This document shows, piece after piece, positions 9,109 to 18,131 of a stretch of 20,771 nt of DNA. This stretch comes from Triangularia verruculosa (taxonomy: Eukaryota; Ascomycota; Sordariomycetes; Sordariales; Podosporaceae), in NCBI GenBank assembly GCA_033296885.1, contig MU864109.1:1-20771 (forward strand). The letters run 5' to 3'. How positions within the stretch are numbered: position 1 is the stretch's first letter; every line of letters starts with the position of its first letter. Below the pieces are notes generated by a model that was not told the origin of the DNA, did no database searches, and saw only the letters and a program-made list of their open reading frames with translations. A program made the position numbers and the translations under genes.

Positions 9109-10794
9109 ATGCTTCCACTACGGAGCCTAGGCGTACTCGCCTTGTTCACAGGCGCCGCCCTCTCACACCCTCAGTCCTCCCCTGCTCATGTCTTCACTAC
9201 AACATGCCAGGGAAAAACATACACCTACAACGAACTCGCGGGCTTTGGTTCCATCCCCTCTGACGCCAGAGACAAATTCGGTGACACAATCAGCATCGGC
9301 TCCTCAGCCGCAATCACCAATTGGAAAAAGCGATCCACCGGCAAGAACAAACAGACCTACTACACCGGCACCCTCTACGGCCTCCCCGACCGAGGCTGGA
9401 ACACCCAAGGAACACAAAACACCATCCCCCGTGTCCACACCTTCGACGTGACATTCACCCCTCCCACCACATCCAGGTCCAACCCCTCGCCTCTCCCACC
9501 AAACCTCCTCTTCAAATACAAATCCACCATCCTCCTCACCTCCCCCCGCGGTGAACCCCTCACCGGCCTCGACCCCGACTCCATCATCACCCTGCCTGGC
9601 TTCCCCCCACTACCAGCATCAACCTACCCCGGCGACGGCTTCGGCGGCCCAGGCCCAGGAGGCCAGCAAATCGCCATCGACGCCGAAGGTCTAGTCCTCA
9701 ACTCGGACGGCACCTTCTGGGTAAGCGACGAATACGGCCCCTACATCTACCTCTTTTCCCCAACCGGCAAACTCCTCGACGCCATCGCCCCACCTGATGC
9801 CTTGCTCCCCCTGAGAAACGGCACACTGAGCTTCAGCAGTGACAACCCGCCCATCTTTGACCAGGCCAAACGACCCAACCCGACAAACCCCAGTCAGGGG
9901 AGATCGAACAACCAGGGTTTTGAAGGCTTGACTGCTAGTCCTGACGGGAAGGAATTGTGGGTGATGCTGCAAAGTGCGGGGAGGCTGGAAGGGGGACAGA
10001 ATGCGGAGACGAGGAGGCATACGAGGTTGCTGAGGTATGATATTTCCAAGGGCAAGGGGAAGGCACAAAAGAAAGTGAAGTACTCAGGGGAGTGGGTTGT
10101 GCCTTTGCCTACGTTTACCGACGGGCAAGGGAGGACGAGGGTAGCGGCGCAAAGTGAGATTCACTATGTGAGTGAGAAGCAGCTGTTGGTGTTGCCGAGG
10201 GATAGCGGGGTGGGTGCTTGCACGGATAGCCCGACGAGTGTGTACAGGCATGTGGATGTGGTTGATATTGGGAGGGCGACGGATGTGAAGGGGAAGAAGT
10301 ATGATGCCTTTAATGCTTCGATTGCGAGCGCGGGTAAGTCATTCAATATTCACTTGTTACCGGAAGCAAATGCTGACAAGGGTGAGAGAAGATGGTGTGC
10401 TGAAGCCAGAGATCACCCCTGCTACAGTCTGCCCGTGGATCGACTTCAACATCAACGCTCAGCTGAACAAATTTGGCTTGAGAAACGGACCCCCAGCGTT
10501 GCCGGCAAAGAGTCTGTTGAATGAAAAGTGGGAAAGCTTGGTGTTAGTCCCAGTAGAAGATGGCAAGAAGGATGAGTACTTCTTGATTGCGATTTCAGAT
10601 AATGACTTCATCACGCAGAATGGTGAGCTTTTCTTTCTTTCCCACACAACTTCTACAAGGTGCTGACAGACAAATCAGGATTCATCAACAATGGGAACAT
10701 TCCCTACAAGGACGCAAGTGGTTGCAGTTTGGATCAACAGGCTTTGGTGTTCAGGGTGACGCTGCCGAAGGGGAGTAAACCGTTGGTAGGATAG
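9109..10794 (+). CDS. Secreted phytase-like / esterase-like beta-propeller protein
   Basis: The start is the ATG at 9109, which gives a clear signal peptide (MLPLRSLGVLALFTGAALS); an open extension from TTG at 9076 is not used. The exons are 9109-10333, about 10392-10622 and 10679-10794. Intron 1 has GTAAGT at 10334 and AG at 10390-10391 (an AG at 10387-10388 is also in frame). Intron 2 has GTGAGC at 10623, branch CTGAC and CAG at 10678. The mature frame encodes about 523 residues. Motifs are typical of the 'esterase-like activity of phytase' family (Pfam PF13449): LYGLPDRGWNTQGTQNTIPR, DAEGLVLNSDGTFWVSDEYG, then GFEGLTASPDGKELWVM, and a C-terminal DNDFITQNG and NIPYKDASG. The family is predicted to fold as a secreted propeller, and the true substrate is not settled. 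The first half of exon 1 is strikingly C-rich at third positions and the second half is G-rich. It sits alone on its strand between the kinase and a membrane protein. Confidence 0.9.
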
Positions 10795-11696
10795 TGTACC
10801 TATTTACGCAGTAATGCCCTATTTCAGGTAGCCTTCCAGCTTCGATACAACAACAGCCGATGTTGCTGGCCTAGAACGTGGCCTTTTGGTTTTGCTGCGC
10901 CTCACCCGTGATGTCGCTTGTGGGTATTTTGCCGGCTTGTCTGTGGGTTGGATTTGTTTGTTGTCCGGGCATGCTTGGCACGGAAGTGGTTCTCAAGGTA
11001 ACCTCCAAGTTGACCTCAAATTTCGGGCGCGAGAGGCAAAGGAGATGTTTTCAGTGAGCATGCGTGTGACTCTTAGCATAGCAATAGAATTGACACCCTA
11101 AAAGTCTTTCCTCGTCGTGGTCTTTTATTGCCCATGTCCCTTGCCTACACCGTATATCCTGTAGCTTCAGGGGGCTCCAGGGTTGGCGTGACTAACAGGG
11201 TTAGGGGTTAACCCGCATTGGATGCCAACACGTGAACAACAGGGTCGCAGCACTATGAGATGCACAAGAACCGTGCAGGAGTAGTTCCGGCGTCCTGATT
11301 GGTGAATCAGCGATAAATATGGCTGTACCATGTCCGATCCTAGCAGATTTTGACTGGCGGAACTTGGCAAGATATGCACTTGCTGCTGACACTAACAGAT
11401 TCTCCGGCAGAGCCTGTAGTCAAGCGATAGTGAGGATGTTGGTACCATGCCAAGACATCATTTCGTCTCCTTCACCATGGCACCAAGCGTTGTGCCGAGA
11501 ACCGTCCCTTTGTAAACGCCCTGCCAAGATCAGGCAAGCGTGGCAGCCCTTGGGCTGTTTGGCAGAGGATAGCGTCTTAAATACCCCAGAACGCCACCAC
11601 CATGGCTTGTGTGGGGTGCTCTTGTTTTCACCGCGATCCCTTCATCGCGATCCTTTCTCTTCCAGCCACAGCGCTTTGACCACCAAAAGCGTAACG
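10795..11696. other. Intergenic region upstream of the membrane protein gene
   Basis: About 900 bp separate two same-strand genes. Short open stretches (10886-11101 plus and 11167-11379 minus) have no features that support them. The segment 11196-11214 holds GGGTTAGGGGTTAACCC, a small palindrome-like TTAGGG relative. A CACGTG lies at 11229. The open frame of the next gene extends back to an ATG at 11319, but that stretch has no signal peptide or domain and looks like 5' UTR. Confidence 0.5.
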
Positions 11697-13148
11697 ATGA
11701 CGCGAATAGGCTCGCTGGCCCGGTTGGCCATCGTGGCCAGTGTTTGCCAGCCAGTACTCGCCAGCTCCCGGACTCTTACCGAATTAATCGTCCATGAACC
11801 AACTTTCTCGCCTGAGAACTGTGATGAGGCCGGCATAACCGCACGACAATGCACATCGACATACAGCAACTTCCCATTCACAGTACAACACACAACCATC
11901 CCCACCGGTGTGACACCGCTCTCAGCAAAAACCCAAACCAAGACGTTCTGGGACCTGGAGCTCGTCACCCTCTACCTCCCTCCCGGCGCCGTCCCCCGCT
12001 CCGAGCTGGTCGACTACCAAATGGCTCCCGCTCCAGCGGAGTTACTGCCCAGATTTGTCGTCGACATGACTCTCACCGCCCCAGCCAGCTGCCCAACCCT
12101 GTTTGAATACACCACCACGATCGATCTCCGCTTCATCGGCGACGGTCTCCCCAAAAGCTTCATCAGCTCCGAGCTGCTCCCCAAAGGCACCGTCGAAGCC
12201 CAGACGTTCACCGAGACAAGGACCCTCCTCTCCCCAATCCTCGGCGGGACCCCCCGCACGACCGTCACGCAAACACTAGTCGCAGCCTTCACGACCATAC
12301 ACATCAAACCAACCGACCTTCCCCCCATCCGGCCCGCGGCGCTTGCCGAAGATGATTACCCCTATTACCCCCACCTCGGCTTCGTCAGCAGCTACTACAT
12401 CCAAAACTGCTATCTCCCGGGCCAGGAGCGGCCATTGACCAAGGAGGAAACGTGCCCGTACACCTACGCGGGCGCGTGCAGCCATACCGAGCCGTGGGTG
12501 GTCATCGTCGCGGCGGTGATCCCGTCGGTGTTTCTTCTTGGGTTTGTCGAAAACTTTTTTTGGTTCAGGAGGTTGATGCTGGGGAAGTGGTGTCTAAGGT
12601 TTGGGACGGTGTGCTGGTCTTTGCTACTTATCTTTGTGGTTAGTTGTACGTTGAGGGAACGCGACAGGGATGCGGAGGATCAGGCGAGGTTGAAGGAGCA
12701 GTGGAAGGCGATTCCGTTCTGGATGAAGATGAAGTTGTGGTTTAGGTGGGGATTTAGGCATCAGTATCCAGTGGCTTGGTTGGGGGAGAAAAAGAAGACG
12801 GTTAGTGGGGAGGAGAGTATTGAGATGGGAAGAGGTGGTGGTGCTAGTGGTGGTGCTGGGAGCGCTGGGCAGGGGGGAGAGGATGACATGCCTCTGCCGG
12901 CTTATCCTGGTCCCCCTTCGTCGAGGGTTAGCGATGTTCACTCGGTGAACAGCGGAAGTGCGGTTGCTACTCCTGGGCCGGTGTTGGGTAATCCGAATGC
13001 AGTGCTTGCATCGACAGGACCTGTGCTAGGGTCTGGAACAGTGGTCATTGGGCCGACGATGACTCCGGCGCAGCCGCAGTCGCCAGCGTCGACGCAGCGA
13101 CCGGAGGCGGATCAAAGGCCACCGGGTGATGGGTTACGAGCTGTTTAA
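11697..13148 (+). CDS. Signal-peptide membrane protein with two adjacent transmembrane segments, unknown function
   Basis: Starting at the ATG at 11697 gives 483 residues with a good signal peptide (about residues 1-23, cleavage near VLASS). An in-frame ATG at 11319 would add 126 residues of unlikely sequence and bury the signal. Residues about 24-265 form a Thr/Pro-rich extracellular or lumenal region with scattered Cys and a dense Cys cluster before the membrane (NCYL, ETCPY, GACSH). Hydrophobic segments lie at about 267-289 and 299-318. The cytosolic part starts with a charged helix and a basic, Trp-rich WMKMKLWFRWGFRHQYP stretch. It ends in a Gly/Ser/Pro-rich low-complexity tail with a repeated GPVLG unit. 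The gene has no introns. I do not recognise the family; it resembles fungal cell-surface or sensor-like proteins only in general layout. Confidence 0.82.
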   Translation: MTRIGSLARLAIVASVCQPVLASSRTLTELIVHEPTFSPENCDEAGITARQCTSTYSNFPFTVQHTTIPTGVTPLSAKTQTKTFWDLELVTLYLPPGAVPRSELVDYQMAPAPAELLPRFVVDMTLTAPASCPTLFEYTTTIDLRFIGDGLPKSFISSELLPKGTVEAQTFTETRTLLSPILGGTPRTTVTQTLVAAFTTIHIKPTDLPPIRPAALAEDDYPYYPHLGFVSSYYIQNCYLPGQERPLTKEETCPYTYAGACSHTEPWVVIVAAVIPSVFLLGFVENFFWFRRLMLGKWCLRFGTVCWSLLLIFVVSCTLRERDRDAEDQARLKEQWKAIPFWMKMKLWFRWGFRHQYPVAWLGEKKKTVSGEESIEMGRGGGASGGAGSAGQGGEDDMPLPAYPGPPSSRVSDVHSVNSGSAVATPGPVLGNPNAVLASTGPVLGSGTVVIGPTMTPAQPQSPASTQRPEADQRPPGDGLRAV

Positions 13149-13284
13149 ACGCCACCGATTTCTCGCCACATGTTTAATATTTAATGTTTTATTGGAGATA
13201 TGTCCAGTTCGTGATAGATACCCACTTCAACTAGTACCTATTTCTTGCACTCAAGATATCTCTTGTTCCTTGAAATTTCTATGT

Positions 13285-13622
13285 CTACGACCGTGGTTGC
13301 TCTACGCCCGGTATGGTAGGAGTAATAAGCCCCTGAGGCGCTGGAGCAACTTGCCCAGGAGAACTTGCTGGCATTGACGTGTTGGGGTATTGGCCGTGCC
13401 CGAGAGCTGGTGCTGGCCAAGTGTGATGAGGTGCGTTCTGCGCTTGCGGTTGAGATGGCCCGGCCAATGCTGATGCATGAGACGCCTGTTGATACGTAGC
13501 AGTCTGAGGCCCCTGTTGATACCCCGATGCATGTGTGTAATGAGTGTATGGCTGCCCGAGCTGAGATTGGGGCTGAACCTGCTGTTGACCAGCAAGCTGG
13601 TTAGGATACCCAGCCAGCGCTG
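13285..13622 (-). pseudogene. 3' end of a Gln/Pro/Ala-rich gene, cut by the hAT insertion
   Basis: A minus-strand frame is open from the transposon junction to TAG at 13285-13287. It encodes about 112 residues rich in Gln, Pro, Ala, Ser, Tyr and His (for example PNQLAGQQQVQPQSQLGQ and ending TPTIPGVEQPRS). This is the low-complexity style of C-terminal tails of many fungal regulatory or RNA-binding proteins; no fold is recognisable. It has no start codon of its own: the frame runs straight into the transposon, whose end supplies only TTG codons. The missing 5' part should lie on the minus strand beyond 16522. There the in-frame sequence reads a few codons and then meets a TAA in AT-rich, mutated DNA. 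I infer a gene broken by insertion, with its upstream part now decayed. Confidence 0.6.
13615..13622. repeat. Left target-site duplication of the hAT element
   Basis: CAGCGCTG sits immediately outside the left end of the element and is repeated as TAGCGCTG at 16515-16522. The single C/T difference can be explained by a transition after insertion. Eight-base duplications are diagnostic of hAT-superfamily transposition. Confidence 0.75.
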
Positions 13623-13757
13623 TCAACAAGTCAAGTCCACCAAGTCAAGTCTTCAAGTCAAGCCAAGTCAAGTCAAGTCAAGTCAAGTCGGGATTTCTCG
13701 AGACAAGTCAAGTCAAGTCGGCGCACCGACTTGACTTGACAGACTTGACAGACTTGA
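13623..13757. repeat. Left subterminal CAAGTC array with inverted GACTTG tail
   Basis: Many copies of CAAGT(C) run in one orientation from 13627 to about 13720. After a short GGCGCACC spacer the reverse orientation GACTTG follows (13728-13757), so the array could fold into a hairpin. The matching array at the right end (about 16399-16514) has mostly become TAAGTT. This left array is far less mutated than the interior. Confidence 0.8.
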
Positions 13758-13763
13758 CATTTA

Positions 13764-13777
13764 TTAGGGTTAGGGTT
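13764..13777 (+). repeat. Short telomere-like tract, TTAGGGTTAGGGTT
   Basis: Two and a third copies of the standard fungal telomere repeat lie just inside the left subterminal array of the hAT element. It may be chance, part of the element's own end, or a trace of end repair. No longer array is present. Confidence 0.5.
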
Positions 13778-13879
13778 GTATATTGTAAACTAGCCCAGAT
13801 TTTGGCGAGCTATTCACCCAAGATCTGGAGCCCTCCCAGCCAGGCTCCAGGTTGATTATATCTAATTAACGGAATTCTG

Positions 13880-16330
13880 CGCTGCTATAACGCTCGAAAT
13901 CCACTCTTCCCGCCTGTATTTCCTGAAATAGCTCTCTCCGTTACCGACAATACCACCTACGCAGCTCCTAATTCTGACGATATTTCTATTGTACCGAACA
14001 TCGATTACGATATTCCCTCGCGTCTAGACGGTAAATTCTAGGCTTACTACGAGTACTACGATATCTTTAATACGGAGGTAATAACTTCCCTAGCTAAATA
14101 CCTCCGACAAAAGCACGGTATTACGAAGGATGGTAAGCTTCTAGGAGTAAATAGTGTTAGTAAGAGATTGTTGTCGGTAATTAACGAGCTTTTCTAAGTT
14201 CGAACTACTAAGAAGACGAAGTTCCCGCTCTCTGCAAAGACCTAAGACTACTTCTAGGAGCTCCTAGTTAAGTGGGTTTCCGATTTAAATATCCTATTTT
14301 CCGTAGTTAAATATAAGTATTTCCGGAGCTTACTTTTTATTCTTAATCTAACTTAGACCGATAACCTTTTTCTAAGAAGCCACGTTACTATATGTAGCTA
14401 GCTAAAAACCTAGTATAGCTTCTATGTTAATGCCTTTAAAGCCGAGATTACCGCTATACTTAACCCGATCTATATCTCCTTTGATAGGTAGTTATCTTCC
14501 GGAACCGCTGTTTTTTTTGCTGTTATTGCGTATTATTTCGATATTATAGGGGACTTTAATATCCGTTTATTCGTCCTTCTGCGGGTTAAGGGCATTTATA
14601 ATAGCGAAAACCTCGTTAAAAGAGTAGTTAAAGTTGTTAAGTGCTTTAGTTTTTAAGTTAAATTAGGGTTTTTTTAAGCTAATAATGCGGAAAATAACGA
14701 TATGTACGTTACCGAATTTCTATGATACTTTAACCTATATCTTTCTACGTAGTAATTTAATTTTATCTAATTTCTTAAGTAAGTGCGTTATGTAGGCTAT
14801 ATATTAAACTTCGTTGTTAGAGCTTTCCTTAATAACGAAAATAAAGAAGTAATTAGGAAGTTAGTAGAGGGTTTAGATAAACGACTTTCTACGGAATAGG
14901 AGAGGGAGCTTCTTAACGTATAGCGAGAAACTAAGTTAGTGGGTAAACTATACTACCTTGTATATTTCGTCCGCCGTACGCCTTAGCATAAGGATACTTT
15001 CGACGACTTTACGGAAGGTATTTTACCCCTGTTTTCCCCCATTTTCCCCCCTTCTTCCCCAAAAAAAGATATTATATTAGGTTAAGTGCTAAATTAATAT
15101 TTTCTTTATAAGTAAGTTTACCGAGGTAAAACGTAAAGAAATTAGCGTTATTTTCGTTGATCCTATAATTTGAAATTTTCGGCTAAAGGTTAATAACGAT
15201 ATTCGCTGGTACTCGGTATATTATATAATTAAGTACGTTTTTATTCTCTGTAATTTTTTTACTAAGTTTAGTGCCCGGTATAATCGATTAAGGGATCTTA
15301 GCGACGAAGTTATACTTTTTTCCGAAAATTAGGTAGTTTTAATAGAAATTAAAGCTTTATTAGCCCCGTTTAAATTTATTACGAAAAAGTTTGAGGGAAA
15401 GAAGCTTAATTTTTATAATGTTATTACCTATATTTTTAGCCTTTACCGGGATCTTAAGTATTTATACTGAGGATATAGTGCGGAGTTCGAATGTTTGGAA
15501 GGCTTCGATAGCTTTATATTTCCGCTTAATAACGAGCGGTTTACGGGTTAGTTCCCGGTATTCCCGCCCTTTAAATTAGCTACGGTATAGTAACCTCTGC
15601 GCCGGATTCGCCGCGTACCTGCCCGGTTTATTAATTACGAAGTCGACCTTCCCGGGATTGGGCTTTGCCGTTTAGTTCCTATTCCTAGGTAGTAGGACCT
15701 TTATATCGAGCTTGGGAATCCTCTTTACGATGATCTCGAGGTACTTTCCTTTTCGAGCCTTTAATCTAGCCTTTAATATACCATTAATAAGCTTGAGAAA
15801 TATCTTAGAATATTAAACGAAACCCCTACTTATTAGGTAGCTTTTATTTTGTATCCGGGCCGTAGGATAAAGTAGGTAAGGTTATTTTACGAGGGTAACG
15901 ACTAAAGGATATTAGATATCCAGCGGCGGTTTATAATTTACTTTAATACGTATTATTTAATAGTCGACCCTCCGGTACGCCGATGTACCCCGGAGTAAGT
16001 CTTTAGCTTTGGGGATAGCTTCTACGATACTCCGATTACCGGCGGTATTGTAGATGAAGTTAGGGAGTATTTATAGGGTCCTGTGTACCCCGTTAACGAC
16101 TTAATTTAATAGTGGTTAGTCCGGAAAAACGAATACCTACGTTTCGCAAGAATAGCGCTCGAAATACTTTTAATACCTCCCTACGTAACGGAATATAAGC
16201 GGACCTTCAGCCTTATAAAGCTTAAGATAGGGTCATAACGATATTCTCTTAGCGACGATACCCTCTTAGAGTTTTAATGTGTACGAAATTGGGCGCGGGA
16301 GGAACTATTTGGGAAGGTTGTGGCCTTATG
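13880..16330 (+). pseudogene. hAT transposase pseudogene (RIP-mutated)
   Basis: The plus strand still reads as a hAT transposase across about 2.4 kb despite many stops. Landmarks are a YISFDR-stop-LSSG block near 14474-14510 (hAT: SFDxW), an A/DN-NN block near 14675-14710 corresponding to the conserved DNA-binding and catalytic centre, FVRRTP-stop-HKDTFDDF near 14966-15011, and the C-terminal dimerisation domain at about 16132-16270 (LRFARIALEILLIPP, then KRTFSLIKLKIGS and YSLSDDTLLEF). Stops are TAG or TAA at positions where Gln (CAG, CAA) or Trp (TGG) are expected, which is what C-to-T changes on either strand produce. The protein cannot be made. Fungal hAT transposases are typically around 700-850 residues, which fits the span. 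Confidence 0.85.
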
Positions 16331-16398
16331 ATAGTCTTGGAGGCCTATTTTTGTATTTATTTCGGGTTCGGAATAACCTCGACCGAGCTTTCTTGGTA

Positions 16399-16514
16399 AG
16401 TTTATTAAGTCTGTTAAGTTAAGCTAAGTCAGGGGGGAGTTAAGTTAAGTCTGGCTTAAATTTATTAAGTTAAGTTAAGTTTAGCCTTAGACTTGACTTG
16501 ACTTGACTTGTTAA
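16399..16514. repeat. Right subterminal array of the hAT element, mutated CAAGTC units
   Basis: Repeats of TAAGTT, TAAGTC and TTAAGT occupy this end and turn into clean GACTTG units only in the last 22 bases (16490-16511). They are readable as CAAGTC units after C-to-T change. The clean terminal units pair with the left end. Confidence 0.75.
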
Positions 16515-16522
16515 TAGCGCTG
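16515..16522. repeat. Right target-site duplication of the hAT element
   Basis: TAGCGCTG directly follows the right end and matches CAGCGCTG at 13615-13622 in seven of eight bases. Confidence 0.75.
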
Positions 16523-18131
16523 ATTCTAATTGTTCTTTTTATATACCTTCTATATAAGAGGCTCTATTATCTTAATTATAACGACTCTTTAATTAAACCC
16601 CTTTAACGTTACGATCCTAGTACTACTTAGCCGAAGGCTAGCGTTATAATCTTCCTCTCTTTATTCGAGTAGTCGTAAATACGGATCGAGTAATAGATTA
16701 CAGCACCTATATTAAAAAACTCGGATAAGAAGTCGCCGAAAGGATGAGATAATAAATTTAATAATTATTAGGTTAAAGGTACTATATGACGATAGACGAA
16801 GAGGTAGGCCTGAAATCTTCGATATAAATCGCTACTTACTCCTTATTCCTAAAATAAACTACCTTAGATTTATACGACTTCGGTATCCCCCTCCCCTCTC
16901 TTAGGGGCGTATTAGGAAGTTCTGAGGTCTTTCTATCTGCTAAAAGGAAAAACTCTCCTAACCCTGCGCCGTGTCTATGGAAAGAGAAACTAAATTCCAA
17001 TCGTTTGGCTTTTCGGGCGCCTCTTGGTGCGGGTGTTCATAAGGTGTAGGTTCCGAGTTGCACTGTATGTCGTTGGAAGGTAAGAGTCTATAAAGCGTTG
17101 CGCCGCTGTTAAATGGATACTCTATAGCCGCCAGAGTATCTCTAGACGGTGAGGTTGTTAGGTTGATATGGGGTTCGAAGAATCTATTGTAGTCCGATCT
17201 GATGTTATGTAATAGAAGGGAGGGAGAAACCATAGACTAAACCTCCGCCTAACTGCTCGTTAGTTTGTAACTTAGATCTAAGCTTGCTTTTAATGAGGTT
17301 GTGTGTAGCGAGTGGCTGAAATCCATCTTCTCGTAGCCCGTAGCCTGTCCTATTCGTTATTTAAGTACTATTATCGAAACCATTGATGTGGTCTGCTCTC
17401 GGCGTCCCTAAGTTGTAGTCCATTCCCGGGGGTATCTGTCCGCCTATTATCATTATTATTGTTGTATTCTCTATTTTACTAGCAGTTATACTATTAGACG
17501 TAAACTTTGGGGGCTGATTGTAGCTGTTTGTACCTTTTAAAGCCGCGAAAGTAGGATTTCGGAAATTTAAATCTGATAGGCGGAAGAGTAGAATCGTTAA
17601 TTTATTTATTATCTTTTACGGAGATATTGTGGATGAACGCTTTAGCTCGGTTGTATTGCAGGATTCACAAGATCCTGCTGTCGGCTACGCCGGGTATCAA
17701 TTATCCTGCGATATTGGGGTCGGACCGTGACATCTACCTGAAATCGCTGTGCAGGGAGGGACTGTTCGGTGTCTAAATTTGCAAACCCGCCATCTGGACA
17801 ATGGGGGAAATAATTGGATATAAACCACTTCTAGCTGATGGCTGGAGAGGAAGCTTCTTAGTTGGAGCCTAGCCCCAACCGCCCCAGCCCGATATCTCCT
17901 ACTACTTGTAGGAATCGTATAGTAAGGGCAGTTTGATCTTCAACGATTCGATACCGCCCAGCCCGATTCCCGTTGGTACGGTGTCGAAACATCCTGAGCT
18001 TTGTATCAAACAACGAAGCACGTGAATACATAAAGTGGCGGTGTAGTGTAATAACTCACTGAGTGATAGTTGTGGTTTTTTGTAATAGGAATAAGTCTAG
18101 GGAAATATCATGGTAATTCGTAAGAAAGGTT
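16523..18131. other. Mixed RIP-decayed and normal DNA between hAT element and right repeat arm
   Basis: The first 430 bp are strongly AT-rich with no open frame. The stretch 16958-17453 keeps coding-like character on the minus strand and is listed separately. From about 17640 to 18060 base composition is normal and no gene is recognisable; it could be promoter DNA for the minus-strand remnant. No terminal repeats were found inside this interval. Confidence 0.5.
16958..17453 (-). pseudogene. Broken minus-strand coding remnant, product unknown
   Basis: From the ATG at 17451-17453 (minus) one frame reads 31 codons, including PPGMDYNLGTPRADHINGF, then TAA, and stays open again to about 17210. 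A second minus-strand frame, from the ATG at 17231-17233 to TAG at 16958-16960, is open for 91 codons and reads like a polar, Pro/Asn/Ser-rich protein. The overlap suggests one gene with a stop and a frame slip, mildly RIP-affected. It lies upstream of, and on the same strand as, the truncated Gln/Pro-rich gene beyond the hAT element. It could therefore be that gene's 5' part, but no sequence overlap proves it. Confidence 0.3.

Larger units (their letters stand above)
13623..16514 (+). mobile_element. hAT-superfamily DNA transposon, about 2.9 kb, RIP-decayed
   Basis: The ends are inverted relative to each other: TCAACAAGTCAAGTC at the left and the reverse complement TTAACAAGTCAAGTC at the right, one mismatch in 15. 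They are flanked by an 8-bp target duplication. CAAGTC and GACTTG arrays sit just inside both ends, like the subterminal repeats that hAT transposases bind. The interior encodes a decayed transposase of normal length. AT content, scarcity of CA dinucleotides and stops at former Gln and Trp codons indicate repeat-induced point mutation, which implies that related copies existed in the genome. The element is inserted in the 3' part of a minus-strand gene. Confidence 0.85.

Noticed and set aside
11319..11696. N-terminal extension of the membrane protein
   Set aside because: The internal ATG at 11697 gives a clear signal peptide; the extension would bury it and has no domain character.
13302..13595. 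Second minus-strand frame overlapping the Gln/Pro-rich fragment
   Set aside because: It is a shadow of the better frame at 13285-13622, which has the coherent low-complexity composition and reaches the insertion junction.
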